A stretch of 64,000 nt of DNA from DASQZK01 sp963764345. GTDB lineage: Bacteria > Bacteroidota > Bacteroidia > Bacteroidales > GCA-2748055. A program made the translations under genes and the position numbers. Of this stretch, positions 54,427 through 64,000 are shown piece after piece (the first letter of the stretch is position 1; every line of letters begins with the position of its first letter). Below the pieces are notes generated by a model. That model was not told the origin of the DNA and did no database searches. It saw only the letters and a program-made list of their open reading frames with translations. The stretch spans positions 1-64,000 of the forward strand of contig CAVXSF010000033.1 of NCBI GenBank assembly GCA_963764345.1. The letters run 5' to 3'.

Positions 54427-55017
54427 ATGAACTTAGATTTTACGCTTTCGTTGCAGGACGATCTCGTCCTGCTAAGACCTTTGGAAAAAGAAGATTTTCA
54501 GGAATTCAAGGGGCTTACCCGTGACCGGTCAATGTGGACCTGGTTCACCCACGATTTGTCGGATGAGAAAGTACTTTTGGAATGGGTATCTTCCTCTATT
54601 TCTGAAATGACCAACAAGACAAGGCTCGCCTTCACTGTCGTTGAAAAGGCCTCCGGAAAAATTGCAGGTTGCACCAGTTTTGGAAATATCTCTTATCGGG
54701 ACAAGCGACTTGAGATTGGCTGGACATGGCTCGGAACAGACTTTCAGGGCAGGGGGCTTAACCAGTCCATGAAATTCCTGATGCTGGAATATAGTTTTGA
54801 AGATATGCTTTTTGAAAGGGTGGAAAGCAAAACGGATGTTCTGAATGTTCCGGCCCGTAAAGCGCTTGCCCGTTCAGGTATGTCTGAAGAGGGTATACTG
54901 AGGAGCCATACGCTGATGACTAACAACCGCCGGAGAGATACCATATATTACAGTATGCTGAAAAAGGAATGGCCTGAGATGAAAATCCGGTATCTGAAGA
55001 GTAAAGGCTCAAAATGA
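54427..55017 (+). CDS. GNAT-family N-acetyltransferase (RimJ/RimL-like)
   Basis: 196 residues. The GNAT fold of the RimJ/RimL type is visible: VLLRPLEKEDFQEFKGLTRD at the start, IAGCTSFGNISYRDKRLEIGWTWLGTDFQGRGLNQSMKFLMLEYSFE with the acetyl-CoA motif A (GTDFQGRGLN), and FERVESKTDVLNVPARKALARSGMSEEG near the end. It transfers acetyl groups to an amine of a protein N-terminus, small molecule or antibiotic; the substrate is unknown. It is alone on the plus strand. Confidence 0.88.
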   Translation: MNLDFTLSLQDDLVLLRPLEKEDFQEFKGLTRDRSMWTWFTHDLSDEKVLLEWVSSSISEMTNKTRLAFTVVEKASGKIAGCTSFGNISYRDKRLEIGWTWLGTDFQGRGLNQSMKFLMLEYSFEDMLFERVESKTDVLNVPARKALARSGMSEEGILRSHTLMTNNRRRDTIYYSMLKKEWPEMKIRYLKSKGSK

Positions 55018-55402
55018 AATGGTTATGATCTCTCATTCTTTTGCTCCCTTACGGAAGAAGGTCCTGGAGGGCACAGAGGTGAACTCTTAATACCTAAAGG
55101 TCCATCACCGGGTAAAACATAACTAATGAGCATTTTTACTATATTCTCTGTTCTCCCGGAAAAGGTTAAAACGGGCATCCACAGCAAATGGCCTGTGTCT
55201 CCGGTAAAGATTTCAGGGAGGGAAAAAAGATTCATGAACCTCCACCTGGCACTTTCAATATCAGGATTGAAAATCTGATAATTAAGATTGTACTTCCATT
55301 TATAAGAATTTCTCAAATTATTAAACCAATCGCCATGATGCGTGTTTTACTTCATTATTATTATTTTCATCAGTACATTATGTTCCTTAGAAACCAAGTT
55401 TT
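55018..55402. other. Intergenic region before the efflux operon
   Basis: No gene with family features is seen. The stretch 55280-55400 is AT-rich and probably carries the promoter of the TolC-MFP-RND operon, but no exact TTTG-N20-TAnnTTTG was found. Confidence 0.35.
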
Positions 55403-56830
55403 TTGAACGACATGAAAATTAACCATGCATTCTTAACGTGTAGTAAGTTTTCAATGGAAACTGCGGAAAAATCATCCGCTATTTTTTTGCTGCAGTTTTC
55501 CGTTTTCCTGATCCTGTCGTCGTTATCCCTTTCCCTCTATTCCCAGCCAGTGGGGAGCAGCCTTACTGACAGTGTCAGTCTCGATCAGTGCCTGACATGG
55601 GCAATGCAACATTCCCCGGTAGTGAAACAGCTGGAACTGGATGAGCGCATTTCACAACAGGACATTCGTATTGCCTATTCCGACTGGCTGCCCCAAATCA
55701 CATCCAGTGCCAATTATCAGTACTACCTTAAGCAGCCTGTGATTTTTCTGCCGAACTTTTCAGATCCGACGGGACCGAAAACGGAAATCTCGACGGGCGT
55801 AAAGAACAATTCGACGGTTACTTTTGCAGCCAACCAGATCCTGTTTAATCCTGACGTGTACCTGGCTGCAAGGACATCGGGCTATTACCGGCAGCAGTCC
55901 AAACAAAATACCAGGGACGCGCTGATCAGCCTGGTCGCCGATATCAGCAAGGCCTATTACGGGGTTATCGGGGCCGTTCAGCAGGTCAATATTATTAAGG
56001 AAGATATCCAGCGCATCAATAAAAGTCTGCGGGATGCCTATGCTAAATATGAGACCGGTGTAAGTGACGACATTGATTACAAGCGGGCGACCATTTCTCT
56101 GAATAACGCCAAAACACAGCTGATCACGGCCGGTGAAAATATGGAAGCCGGACTTCTGAACCTGAAAAAACTGATTGAATATCCGGATGATAAACCCCTC
56201 ATTCTTAAAAGTGATTTTTCCAGTATGGAGAAGGAGATCAGGATAGACAAAAAACCCGAACTGGACTATTCAAACCGCATTGAATATCAGCTTCTGAAAA
56301 CCAATATCGAGCTTCAGAAATCCATGGTTGATTATTACCGTCTCGACTTTCTGCCCACCCTCTCCGGATTTGCTACATACAACATTGCCTATCAAAATGA
56401 TAATTTCTCAGGCCTGTACAGCAGGTCGTTTCCAAATTCGGTGGTTGGACTTACACTCGGCTTCCCTATTTTTCAGGGAACAAAAAGAATCGCCAACCTG
56501 AAAAAGGCAAATCTGACTTACGACAGGATGACCCTCGACACCCTTAACCTGAGGAATCAGATGAGTGTTGAATTCACACGTGCCATGGCTTCCTATAAAA
56601 GTTACCTGACAGCCTACCTCGCAACCATTAAAAATGAAGAGATTGCCGGTGAAGTATACAATACTGTAAAATCCCAGTATGACCAGGGCATCAAGTCATT
56701 CCTGGAGGTGATCGTTTCGGAAACAGACTTGCGGACGGCACAGATCAACCACATCAACACCCTTGTTTTGCTTTTATCAGCCAAAGTAGACCTGGAACGC
56801 TCCATGGGCAAAATTTCCGTAAATTATTAA
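55403..56830 (+). CDS. TolC-family outer-membrane efflux protein
   Basis: 475 residues; starts at 55403, 55412 or 55454 are all possible, since the signal peptide core (SSAIFLLQFSVFLILSSLSLSLYSQP) begins after residue 24. Two OEP repeats are evident: SVSLDQCLTWAMQHSPVVKQLELDERISQQDIRIAYSDWLPQI and the second coiled half around FLPTLSGFATYNIAY...SVVGLTLGFPIFQGTKRIANLKKANL. It forms the outer-membrane exit duct. The adaptor gene follows after 11 bases and the RND pump after that, in the order TolC-MFP-RND common in Bacteroidota. Confidence 0.92.
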   Translation: MNDMKINHAFLTCSKFSMETAEKSSAIFLLQFSVFLILSSLSLSLYSQPVGSSLTDSVSLDQCLTWAMQHSPVVKQLELDERISQQDIRIAYSDWLPQITSSANYQYYLKQPVIFLPNFSDPTGPKTEISTGVKNNSTVTFAANQILFNPDVYLAARTSGYYRQQSKQNTRDALISLVADISKAYYGVIGAVQQVNIIKEDIQRINKSLRDAYAKYETGVSDDIDYKRATISLNNAKTQLITAGENMEAGLLNLKKLIEYPDDKPLILKSDFSSMEKEIRIDKKPELDYSNRIEYQLLKTNIELQKSMVDYYRLDFLPTLSGFATYNIAYQNDNFSGLYSRSFPNSVVGLTLGFPIFQGTKRIANLKKANLTYDRMTLDTLNLRNQMSVEFTRAMASYKSYLTAYLATIKNEEIAGEVYNTVKSQYDQGIKSFLEVIVSETDLRTAQINHINTLVLLLSAKVDLERSMGKISVNY

Positions 56831-56841
56831 CTCCATTCATC

Positions 56842-58002
56842 ATGACAATATCTCCTGTAAAACCTTCAGTTACGCTTATCATATCCTTAGCCTTCCTTTC
56901 CCTGGCTTCATGCACTAAGAAGGGAAAGCCGGGAGGGTATCAGGGTCAGGGACAAAATCCGGTCTCGGTTACCCCGTACATTGTAAATGAACAGAGCGTT
57001 GCCTATTACGATGTATACCCCGCTACGGTCACCGCATTGCAACAGGTAGAACTCCGCAGTGAGGTGAGCGGTTTCATAACCGGCATCTATTTTAAAGAGG
57101 GGTCGTATGTCGAGAGTGGCAGCAGACTCTATGAGATCGACCGGAGCAAGTACCAGGCGGTTTATGAACAGGCCAGTGCAGGTGTGGCCATTGCCAATGC
57201 CAATCTTCAGAAAGCACAGCGTGACCTTGACAGGTATACCAGTCTGAACCAGCAGAATGCCATTGCAAAACAGACCTTTGATGATGCCCGGACGACCCTG
57301 GATAATGCAAAGACGCAGGTCAAAGCTGCCAAAGCCGAACTGGACAATGCACAAACCGACCTTGGTCATTCCATAATAACAGCCCCTTTCAGCGGCACCA
57401 TCGGCTTTTCACAGGTAAAGAAGGGAACCTATGTTGTAGCCGGGCAAACACTGATGAATACCATTTCTTCCAATAATCCCACCGGCGTTGATTTCGCCAT
57501 CGACTCAAAGGAATTGCCTTATTACAGGGATATTGAACGTCAGGGAAAAGGCCAGGTCGACAGCACCTTTCTCCTGATGCTGCCCGACGGAAGCCGCTAT
57601 GCATCTCCTGGCAGACTTAGTGTGATAGCCCGGGCAGCTGATCCTCAGACAGGAACGATCATGGTCAGGGTCATCTTCCCCAATGAAGACGGAAAACTGA
57701 AAACCGGCATGAATATCAGGGCCAGGGTTTTGAACAAAGAATCCGGCAGACAGGTTGTCATCCCCTTCAAGGCTGTAACTGAGCAGATGAGTGAGTACTT
57801 TGTATTTCAGGTTCACGGCAATAAGGTGAAGCAGACCCGTATTGAATCCGGGCTGAACCTGGGAGAATATATTGTGGTGCTATCAGGGGTACAACCCGGT
57901 GATACCATTGTTGCTGAAGGTATTCGGAATATCCGGAACGGATCTTCCGTTAAGCTCACGAAGCCGGGCGAAAAAGCCGGAAAAGAAAGGGTAACCGATT
58001 AA
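56842..58002 (+). CDS. RND efflux membrane-fusion (adaptor) lipoprotein
   Basis: 386 residues. Lipobox LAFLSLASCTKKGK (Cys25). HlyD/AcrA-type order: a beta-barrel/lipoyl half-motif VELRSEVSGFITGIYFKEGSYVESGSRLYEID (~65-100), an alpha-hairpin with heptads (AGVAIANANLQKAQRDLDRYTSLNQQNAIAKQTFDDARTTLDNA), the second lipoyl half (HSIITAPFSGTIGFSQVKKGTYV) and the MP domain (KAVTEQMSEYFVFQVHGNKVKQTRIESG). It links pump and TolC across the periplasm. It is 12 bases upstream of the RND gene. Confidence 0.92.
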   Translation: MTISPVKPSVTLIISLAFLSLASCTKKGKPGGYQGQGQNPVSVTPYIVNEQSVAYYDVYPATVTALQQVELRSEVSGFITGIYFKEGSYVESGSRLYEIDRSKYQAVYEQASAGVAIANANLQKAQRDLDRYTSLNQQNAIAKQTFDDARTTLDNAKTQVKAAKAELDNAQTDLGHSIITAPFSGTIGFSQVKKGTYVVAGQTLMNTISSNNPTGVDFAIDSKELPYYRDIERQGKGQVDSTFLLMLPDGSRYASPGRLSVIARAADPQTGTIMVRVIFPNEDGKLKTGMNIRARVLNKESGRQVVIPFKAVTEQMSEYFVFQVHGNKVKQTRIESGLNLGEYIVVLSGVQPGDTIVAEGIRNIRNGSSVKLTKPGEKAGKERVTD

Positions 58003-58014
58003 TCCTAACCCATT

Positions 58015-61000
58015 ATGATTGCAAACACGTTCATCAAGCGTCCCAATACAGCCATCGTCATTTCCCTGATACTGATTATCCTGGGTGTGATCTCCATTGT
58101 TACCCTGCCTGTCAGCCAGTATCCCGACATCACCCCTCCCGTCGTCCAGGTTTCTGCCCGGTACACCGGGGCCGATGCGCAGACAGTGGAGCAGACGGTA
58201 GCCACCCCGATTGAATCTTCGGTAAACGGGGTCCCGGGAATGTCTTACATGGAATCGACCAGCACCAACAGCGGGAGTATGGGGATGAATGTTACCTTTG
58301 ACATCGGCACCGACATTGATATTGCCGCGCTTGACGTGCAGAACCGGGTAAACACAGCAATGCCGCAGGTTGCCTGACGAGGTAAAGAATCTTGGCGTAA
58401 CGGTAAGGAAAAGGACACCGAGCATCATGATGGTGATTGCCATCTACTCTCCGAACCATACCCACGGGATCAAGTTCATCGACAATTACACCAATATTTT
58501 CATACGTGATGCCCTGTTACGGGTTAAAGGCGTGGGTGATATCTTTACCCATGCTGAAGATTTCAGCATGCGGATCTGGCTAAATCCCGATAAGCTTGCT
58601 TCCCTTAATATGACCGCCTCCGATGTAATCCAGGCTGTACGCGAACAGAATGTCCAGGTCGCCGCAGGCATTGTGGGTGCTCCTCCCCAGCCTGAGACAC
58701 AGGCCTTTGAATATACGGCTTTTGTTGATGGCAGGCTTGCATCGATAAAAGAGTTTCAGAATATAGTGGTCAAGACAAAACCCCAGGACGGATCACTGGT
58801 CCATCTCAGCGATGTAGCCAGGGTTGAACTGGGAAAATTCAATTATTCAGGCGGTTCCTATGTCGACGGAAAAAAAGGGTCTTTTCTTTTGATATTCCAG
58901 TCACCCGGAAGTAATGCCATGGAAACGGCAGATGGAATCTATGCCCAGATGAAAAAACTGAAACAGTCCTTCCCCGTTGATCTCGATTACATCATTCCGT
59001 TTGAAACGGTATCGGTCGTAAAAGTTTCCATCAACGAAGTGGTCAGGACACTTGTTATTGCCCTGCTGCTGGTAGCCATCGTGGTCTTTCTTTTTCTGCA
59101 GAGCTGGCGTGCCACACTCATCCCCATCCTTGCCATACCCGTGTCCATCGTGGGCACTTTTTCCTTTTTTGGCCCGCTGGGCTTCACCATCAACACGCTG
59201 ACCTTATTCGGACTGGTCCTTGCAATCGGTATCGTTGTGGACGACGCTATCATCGTGGTTGAAGCCGTTCAGCATTATATCGACGACAAACACCTGAAGC
59301 CCAGAGAGGCCGCATATAAAGCCATGGAGGATATTTCCGGCCCTGTAGTAGCCATTGCTTTGATCCTCGCTGCCGTTTTCGTTCCTGTGGGCTTCATCCC
59401 GGGAATCGTCGGTAAGCTGTACCAGCAGTTCGCCATCACCATTGCCATCTCCGTTCTTATCTCTGCCTTCGTTGCCCTCACCCTCACCCCTGCCCTCTGT
59501 TCCCTGATGCTTGTGCCCAAAAAAACAGAACGACCAGAAGGACCGGCAAACCTGTTCTTCAACTGGTTTAACCGAATGTTTGACAAGGGACTGAATACCT
59601 ATTCCACCAGTGTAAAAAAGGCTATCCGGGGAGCCCGGTATATTGTCATTCTGCTGGTTCTGGTGTTTGTAGCCACCATTCTTCTGTTCAAAAATAAACC
59701 AACGGGCTTTATCCCTACCGAAGACAACGGAAGGCTTTTTATTACCTTTGAACTGCCTGAAGCCGCATCAACATCACGAACCGTTGAAGTATTGCACCAG
59801 GTCATGGATTCATTGCAGGTTACTCCGGGCATCGGCCATTTTGCCGGCATTGCAGGATTAAACGTAGTGTCCTTTACGACCAAGTCCAATAGCGGAACGA
59901 TCTTCACTCAGCTCAAACCGTGGGATGAACGTACCTCCAAAGCCGAACAGTTACAGGGCATTATCAGTGATCTGAACAGAAGATTTTCCGGCATTCAGGG
60001 TGCACATATCCTGGTCATCACCCCGCCTTCCATTCCCGGTCTTGGCAGTACGGGTGGATTCAGCTTCGTACTGCAGCAACAGGAAAGTACCGATGATATC
60101 CAAGGCTTTCAGCGGGTGGTCATGCAGTTTATGATGGCCGCCAATAAGCAGCCGGAAATCGGAAGTGCTTTCACCTTTTTTACAGCCGGCACCCCCGGAT
60201 ACAAAATTTCGGTCGACCGTGAGAAATGTAAAAAAGCAGGTGTGAGCCTTACCGATGTATTCAGCACACTTCAGACCTTCCTGGGAAGTTACTATATCAA
60301 TGATTTTACCCTTTACGGGCGTAATTTCAGGGTAGTGGCCCAGGCTGACACTTCTTTCCGTGATGCTGTTACAGCCCTGGGTAAGTATTATGTCAGGAAC
60401 AACCAGGGCAATATGATGCCTCTAAGCACCCTGATAAATTACAAAGTGATTGAAAGCGCACCGAATATCTCCCATTTCAACCTGTACCGGTCTGCCAATT
60501 TTAATGGCGATGCTGCTCCCGGATACAGCAGCGGACAGGCCATAGAGGCCCTGCGCAAAACGGCCGCCGAGGTTTTGCCTGCCGGGTACGGTTATGATTT
60601 TTCCGGTCTAAGCAGGGAAGAGATCGAGGCGGGAAAGAAATCGGTGCTGATCTTTTCCATCTCCATCCTGTTTGTTTTTCTTTTCCTCACCGCCCTGTAT
60701 GAGAGCTGGTCTGTACCCTTTTCCGTTCTCCTTGCCGTGCCGCTTGGGGCTTTTGGAGCTATACTTGCGCTGACCTTTGTACCCAGGCTATCGGATAATG
60801 TGTACGCCCAGGTAGGCCTGATTACCCTGATCGGACTGGCTGCAAAAAATGCCATATTGATCGTAGAGTTCGCCAAGCAAAGGGTCGATCACGGAATGGA
60901 TATTAACAAAGCCACACTTGAGGCCATACGGCTAAGGCTTCGCCCCATCCTGATGACCTCACTGGCATTCATCTTCGGTATCTCACCGCTGATCTTCGCC

Positions 61001-61189
61001 AAAGGCGCCGGAGCCATTGCCCGCCAGACCATCGGCTGGACAGTGTTCGGCGGCATGCTTGCGGCTACCTTTATCGGAATATTTATGGTGCCTGTGTTGT
61101 TTGTAGTGATCACCCGACTGGCCTATGGGAAAAAGAAGCTTGCTCAACTAAAAAGAGAACACCGGCCCGGCGACGACTATCATGTCTGA
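58015..61189 (+). pseudogene. RND (HAE1-type) efflux pump, interrupted by one frameshift
   Basis: The first frame (58015-58377) gives the AcrB-like N-terminus: MIANTFIKRPNTAIVISLILI, PDITPPVVQVSARYTGADAQTVEQTVATPIE and AALDVQNRVNTAMPQ. The second frame continues LPDEVKNLGVTVRKRTPSIMMVIAIYSP to 61189. Dropping one G at about 58369 (cag-g-ttg) restores AMPQLPDEVKNLG and a normal ~1057-residue pump. TM4 has the proton-relay GIVVDDAIIVVEAVQH, and the second half has LITLIGLAAKNAILIVEFAK. It exports drugs, bile-like compounds or lipids; the cargo is unknown. All but this one position is intact, so an assembly error is likely. Confidence 0.88.
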
Positions 61190-61503
61190 TCATCCTGAGG
61201 CCTTATGTTTACAGGAATCATAAGTATTATCTAACCAGATCTTTTTCAGGTGTGTTCCTCTCAGAACGTGTACCCCTGACAAAGCTGGCTCTATTTTCAT
61301 TTTAATCTCCGATAAATTAAATTTGAAAAAGTTAATTGAAATGGGATATCAAAATTGTTGGTTTAAATAAAGGTTCACGAAGCAAAAAGATATATGCCAG
61401 CTCTTTCCTGCTTGATTCGCTCCGGTGCATAACGCAGCCCTGGCTTAACCTGGGATCGTAATTTATAAAGAAGTATCTATGCGGCTTTCTTCTGAAAATA
61501 ACA
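61190..61503. other. Intergenic region between RND pump and LytTR genes
   Basis: 314 bases. No gene or clear hairpin was accepted. It is AT-rich near 61310-61370 and may carry the promoter of the LytTR gene. Confidence 0.35.
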
Positions 61504-62347
61504 ATGAGTCCAACAAACGGAAATGATTTGAGATACGAGCTTACCGTCTCATTCAGCATCAGTCTCGCTCTTTTTCTGTTCGCCCTTTTTTTCCGCCCCT
61601 TCAATGCCTCCCAATATTTCACGGATAATGCCATTCTGTTCATGGCCGGTTTCGGAGGTATCAACTTTCTGTTCATGTCCATATTTATCAGCTTTATGCC
61701 ACGAATCATGACGGATTGGTATTGGACCATTAACCGGGATCACAACCCCACCAATGCCACCCTGGCGCTTGTCTGGGTATTTGATACGGTGGCCTATGGT
61801 TTTTATATCCGTTACGTGGGCCAGGCTCCCGTCACAATGTTCCTTATGTTCAAGGTCGCTCTCCTGTGCCTGGGCGCCGTGGCAGTCTTAAAAGCTTTAT
61901 ATCTCAACGAGTCACTCAACCGCCAGATTTCACTTCTGAATGAAAAAATCATGAGGAACCAGGAAGTTATGGATCAGTTTGAGACCAATCACCGTAATGA
62001 TGTCGTTGAAATTTATTCGGATAATCATTCGGAAAAAATATCAACAAGCATCCGGGACCTCATTTTAATTAGATCGGCAGATAATTACGTTGAAATCATT
62101 TACATGGATGAAGGCAGAGACAGTCAAAAAACTTATTCGCAATACACTGAAAAATATGGAGTACCACCTGGCAAAATATCAGAAATTCATTCGCTGCCAC
62201 CGGTCCTATATTATCAACCTTGACTTTGTGGATAAACTGCTGAAGAAGTACAATATTTACAGTATCAGGGTGAAAGATCTGGATGAAGAACTTCCGGTCT
62301 CAAGACAATATCTGCTCAGGCTGCGGGAAGCCCTGGAAAAGGATTGA
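61504..62347 (+). pseudogene. Membrane-bound LytTR transcriptional regulator, interrupted by one frameshift
   Basis: The first frame gives four predicted membrane helices (e.g. ELTVSFSISLALFLFALFF, NAILFMAGFGGINFLFMSIFISFMP, LALVWVFDTVAYGFYI, VTMFLMFKVALLCLGAVAVL), a short coiled region (LNRQISLLNEKIMRNQEVMDQFE) and the start of a LytTR domain (IRDLILIRSADNYVEIIYMDE). The domain continues in the next frame as AETVKKLIRNTLKNMEYHLAKY and FIRCHRSYIINLDFV. One extra G near 62113 explains the break. The restored ~280-residue protein would be a one-component membrane sensor that binds DNA. It may regulate the efflux operon upstream. Confidence 0.83.
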
Positions 62348-62481
62348 TCTATTCCATCCCTTTATCCGGGATGAATCGCACCTGACTTTTTTAATTGCCT
62401 TCTATCCCAATTACATGTCGCCTGTCCTTATTTTTTGGACAAAACCGGCCCGGAGTTTAAAATTACCGGAAATTTTCATTT

Positions 62482-63960
62482 ATGAACGTTCTGCTTGTCA
62501 ATCCCAAATATCCTGATACTTTCTGGAGTTTTACCCATGCTCTCCGTTTCATTTCAAAGCGGGCTGCACATCCTCCACTGGGGCTGCTTACTGTGGCAGC
62601 TCTACTGCCATCTGAATGGACACGGAAAGTTGTCGATATGAATGTCAGCCGTTTAAATGACGAGGAAATACTGGAAGCCGATTTCGTATTCATCAGTGCC
62701 ATGTCGGTGCAACAATCCTCGGCCATCGAAGTTATTCAGAGATGCCGGTCATTGAAAACAAAAATCGTAGCCGGCGGACCACTTTTCACAGAGGAGTTTG
62801 AAAATTTTGACATGGTCGATCACCTTATTCTGAATGAAGCAGAGATCACCCTGCCCTTGTTCATCCATGATCTGGAACAGGGTGAAGCCAGGAAAATATA
62901 TCGGACCAGTGAATATGCCGATATCAGGCTTACACCCCCTCCCGATTATTCCCTGATCCCATTGTCGAAATATGTTTCACTCAGCATCCAGTATTCCCGA
63001 GGTTGTCCTTTTGACTGTGAATTTTGCGATATTACCGCCCTTTTTGGACACCGGGTCAGGACAAAAACAAGCGATCAGATCATCAGTGAACTCGAAAATC
63101 TATACCTCAGTGGCTGGCGAAGCGGGATATTTTTTGTGGATGATAATTTTATCGGGAACAAATCAAAACTAAAGCATGATTTACTCCCCGCCATTTCCCG
63201 ATGGATGAAGGCTCATAAGTATCCCTTTACCTTCACAACGGAAGCATCAATCAATCTTTCCGACGATAAAGAACTCATGACGCAGATGGTCAGTGCCGGT
63301 TTCTCAAAAGTATTTGTGGGAATAGAAACCCCCGACATTGCCTGTCTGACCGAATGCAATAAAGTTCAGAATTACAAAACGGATCTCCTGCAAAGTGTCA
63401 GAAAAATACAGTCGATGGGATTGGAAGTCTTCGGAGGTTTTATCGTCGGTTTCGATAATGATACCGAATCCGTATTTAAAAAGCAGATCGATTTTATTCA
63501 GAAGAGTGGAATTGTTACTGCCATGGTCGGACTTCTGAATGCCCCGAAAAAAACCAGGCTTTATGAAAGGATGGAACAGGAAGGCCGGATCACAGGAGAT
63601 TTTGAGGGAGACAACACCAATTTCTCCATGAATTTCCGGCCTAAGATGGATATGGGCAAATTACTGGAGGGTTATCATCAGATACTGGAAGGGATCTATT
63701 CCGGTAAAGCCTATTATACCCGGATTAAAACATACCTGAAAAACTTCAAACCCTCTCCCGGACACAAGAGAAAACTCACGATGAACAACCTTCTTGCCTT
63801 TGTAAAATCACTTTACCTCATCGGCCTGATGGATAAGACCAGGAGATATTACTGGCAACTTTTATTCTGGAGTTTGTTCAGAAAACCCTCGGCCTTTGCT
63901 TATGCCATAACGTACAGTATCCAGGGGTATCATTACCGCAAAATATACCTGGTTGACTGA
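62482..63960 (+). CDS. B12-binding radical SAM protein (DUF4070-type)
   Basis: 492 residues. The N-terminal cobalamin-binding-like domain starts MNVLLVNPKYPDTFWSFTHALRF and continues to VFISAMSVQQSSAIEVIQR and KIVAGGPLFTEE. The radical SAM core has RGCPFDCEFCDITALFGHRVR (CxxxCxxC for the 4Fe-4S cluster) with GIFFVDDNFIGN and FTTEASINLSDD. The C-terminal part (~340-492: NAPKKTRLYERMEQEGRI...NLLAFVKSLYLIGL) fits DUF4070. Members are putative methyltransferases or C-C bond enzymes using methylcobalamin; the substrate is unknown. It lies 135 bases after the LytTR gene. The last 40 bases of the window (63961-64000) show nothing. Confidence 0.88.
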   Translation: MNVLLVNPKYPDTFWSFTHALRFISKRAAHPPLGLLTVAALLPSEWTRKVVDMNVSRLNDEEILEADFVFISAMSVQQSSAIEVIQRCRSLKTKIVAGGPLFTEEFENFDMVDHLILNEAEITLPLFIHDLEQGEARKIYRTSEYADIRLTPPPDYSLIPLSKYVSLSIQYSRGCPFDCEFCDITALFGHRVRTKTSDQIISELENLYLSGWRSGIFFVDDNFIGNKSKLKHDLLPAISRWMKAHKYPFTFTTEASINLSDDKELMTQMVSAGFSKVFVGIETPDIACLTECNKVQNYKTDLLQSVRKIQSMGLEVFGGFIVGFDNDTESVFKKQIDFIQKSGIVTAMVGLLNAPKKTRLYERMEQEGRITGDFEGDNTNFSMNFRPKMDMGKLLEGYHQILEGIYSGKAYYTRIKTYLKNFKPSPGHKRKLTMNNLLAFVKSLYLIGLMDKTRRYYWQLLFWSLFRKPSAFAYAITYSIQGYHYRKIYLVD

Positions 63961-64000
63961 TCTTAGCTCCAGTCGCGGTCCCATGAATCCCGTTCGTTCC

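Overview
The window looks like a chromosomal segment of a glycan-degrading, probably anaerobic Bacteroidota bacterium (Bacteroidales/Marinilabiliales-like). The signs are two tandem SusC/SusD pairs, four proteins ending in a type IX secretion (T9SS) sorting domain with a YPNP motif, lipoprotein signals, promoters of the Bacteroidota form TTTG-N20-TAnnTTTG, and an oxygen/iron-sulfur gene cluster typical of anaerobes. No rRNA, tRNA, IS element, phage or CRISPR array was recognised.

Layout. (1) 1-2027, minus: a GH42 beta-galactosidase running off the left edge. (2) 2.3-13.5 kb: a visibly AT-rich segment. It starts with a secreted beta-propeller-like T9SS protein (2635-5109). A tight plus-strand operon follows (5405-13049): DUF134 regulator, two NifX/orange-protein-like proteins, two small DUF5320 proteins, a ferritin-like protein, a 1-Cys-type peroxiredoxin, a DUF89 phosphatase, a CGGC protein, two MinD/ferredoxin ATPases (the second frameshifted) and a CoA-disulfide-reductase/NADH-oxidase-like flavoprotein. 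The set resembles the anaerobe 'orange protein' (ORP) cluster of Desulfovibrio, and a decayed Mrp C-terminus lies just after it. (3) 13.8-49.7 kb: a large polysaccharide utilisation locus with GH78, GH127, a GH49/GH28-like beta-helix enzyme, GH2, two S1 sulfatases, an esterase, a secreted ADP-ribosylglycohydrolase-fold protein, a DUF4838 protein, a phosphoesterase, a DUF1735 lipoprotein, two SusCD pairs, ribokinase, a GRP/RhaT-type sugar transporter and a LacI regulator. (4) 50.2-55 kb: housekeeping and stress genes (HtrA-like protease, CbpA-type DnaJ, thioredoxin, SDR, GNAT). (5) 55.4-61.2 kb: a TolC-MFP-RND efflux operon. (6) 61.5-64 kb: a membrane LytTR regulator and a B12-binding radical SAM protein.

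How it works together. A near-palindromic motif, idealised as TTGCGCAAACGTTTGCGCAA, lies upstream of the CBM/T9SS gene at 19445, the SusC gene at 41163 and the transporter-ribokinase-sulfatase operon at 45208; a weaker copy lies upstream of lacI. This suggests that the LacI protein at 45267-46307 controls the locus in response to a sugar handled by the adjacent ribokinase and transporter. The enzyme set points to a sulfated, rhamnose- and arabinofuranose- or galactose-containing heteroglycan, but the substrate cannot be fixed from sequence.

Six otherwise well-preserved genes carry single frameshifts (near 10781, 14990, 26403, 51078, 58369 and 62113). That many in 64 kb suggests residual indel errors in the assembly rather than six true pseudogenes; reads would decide.
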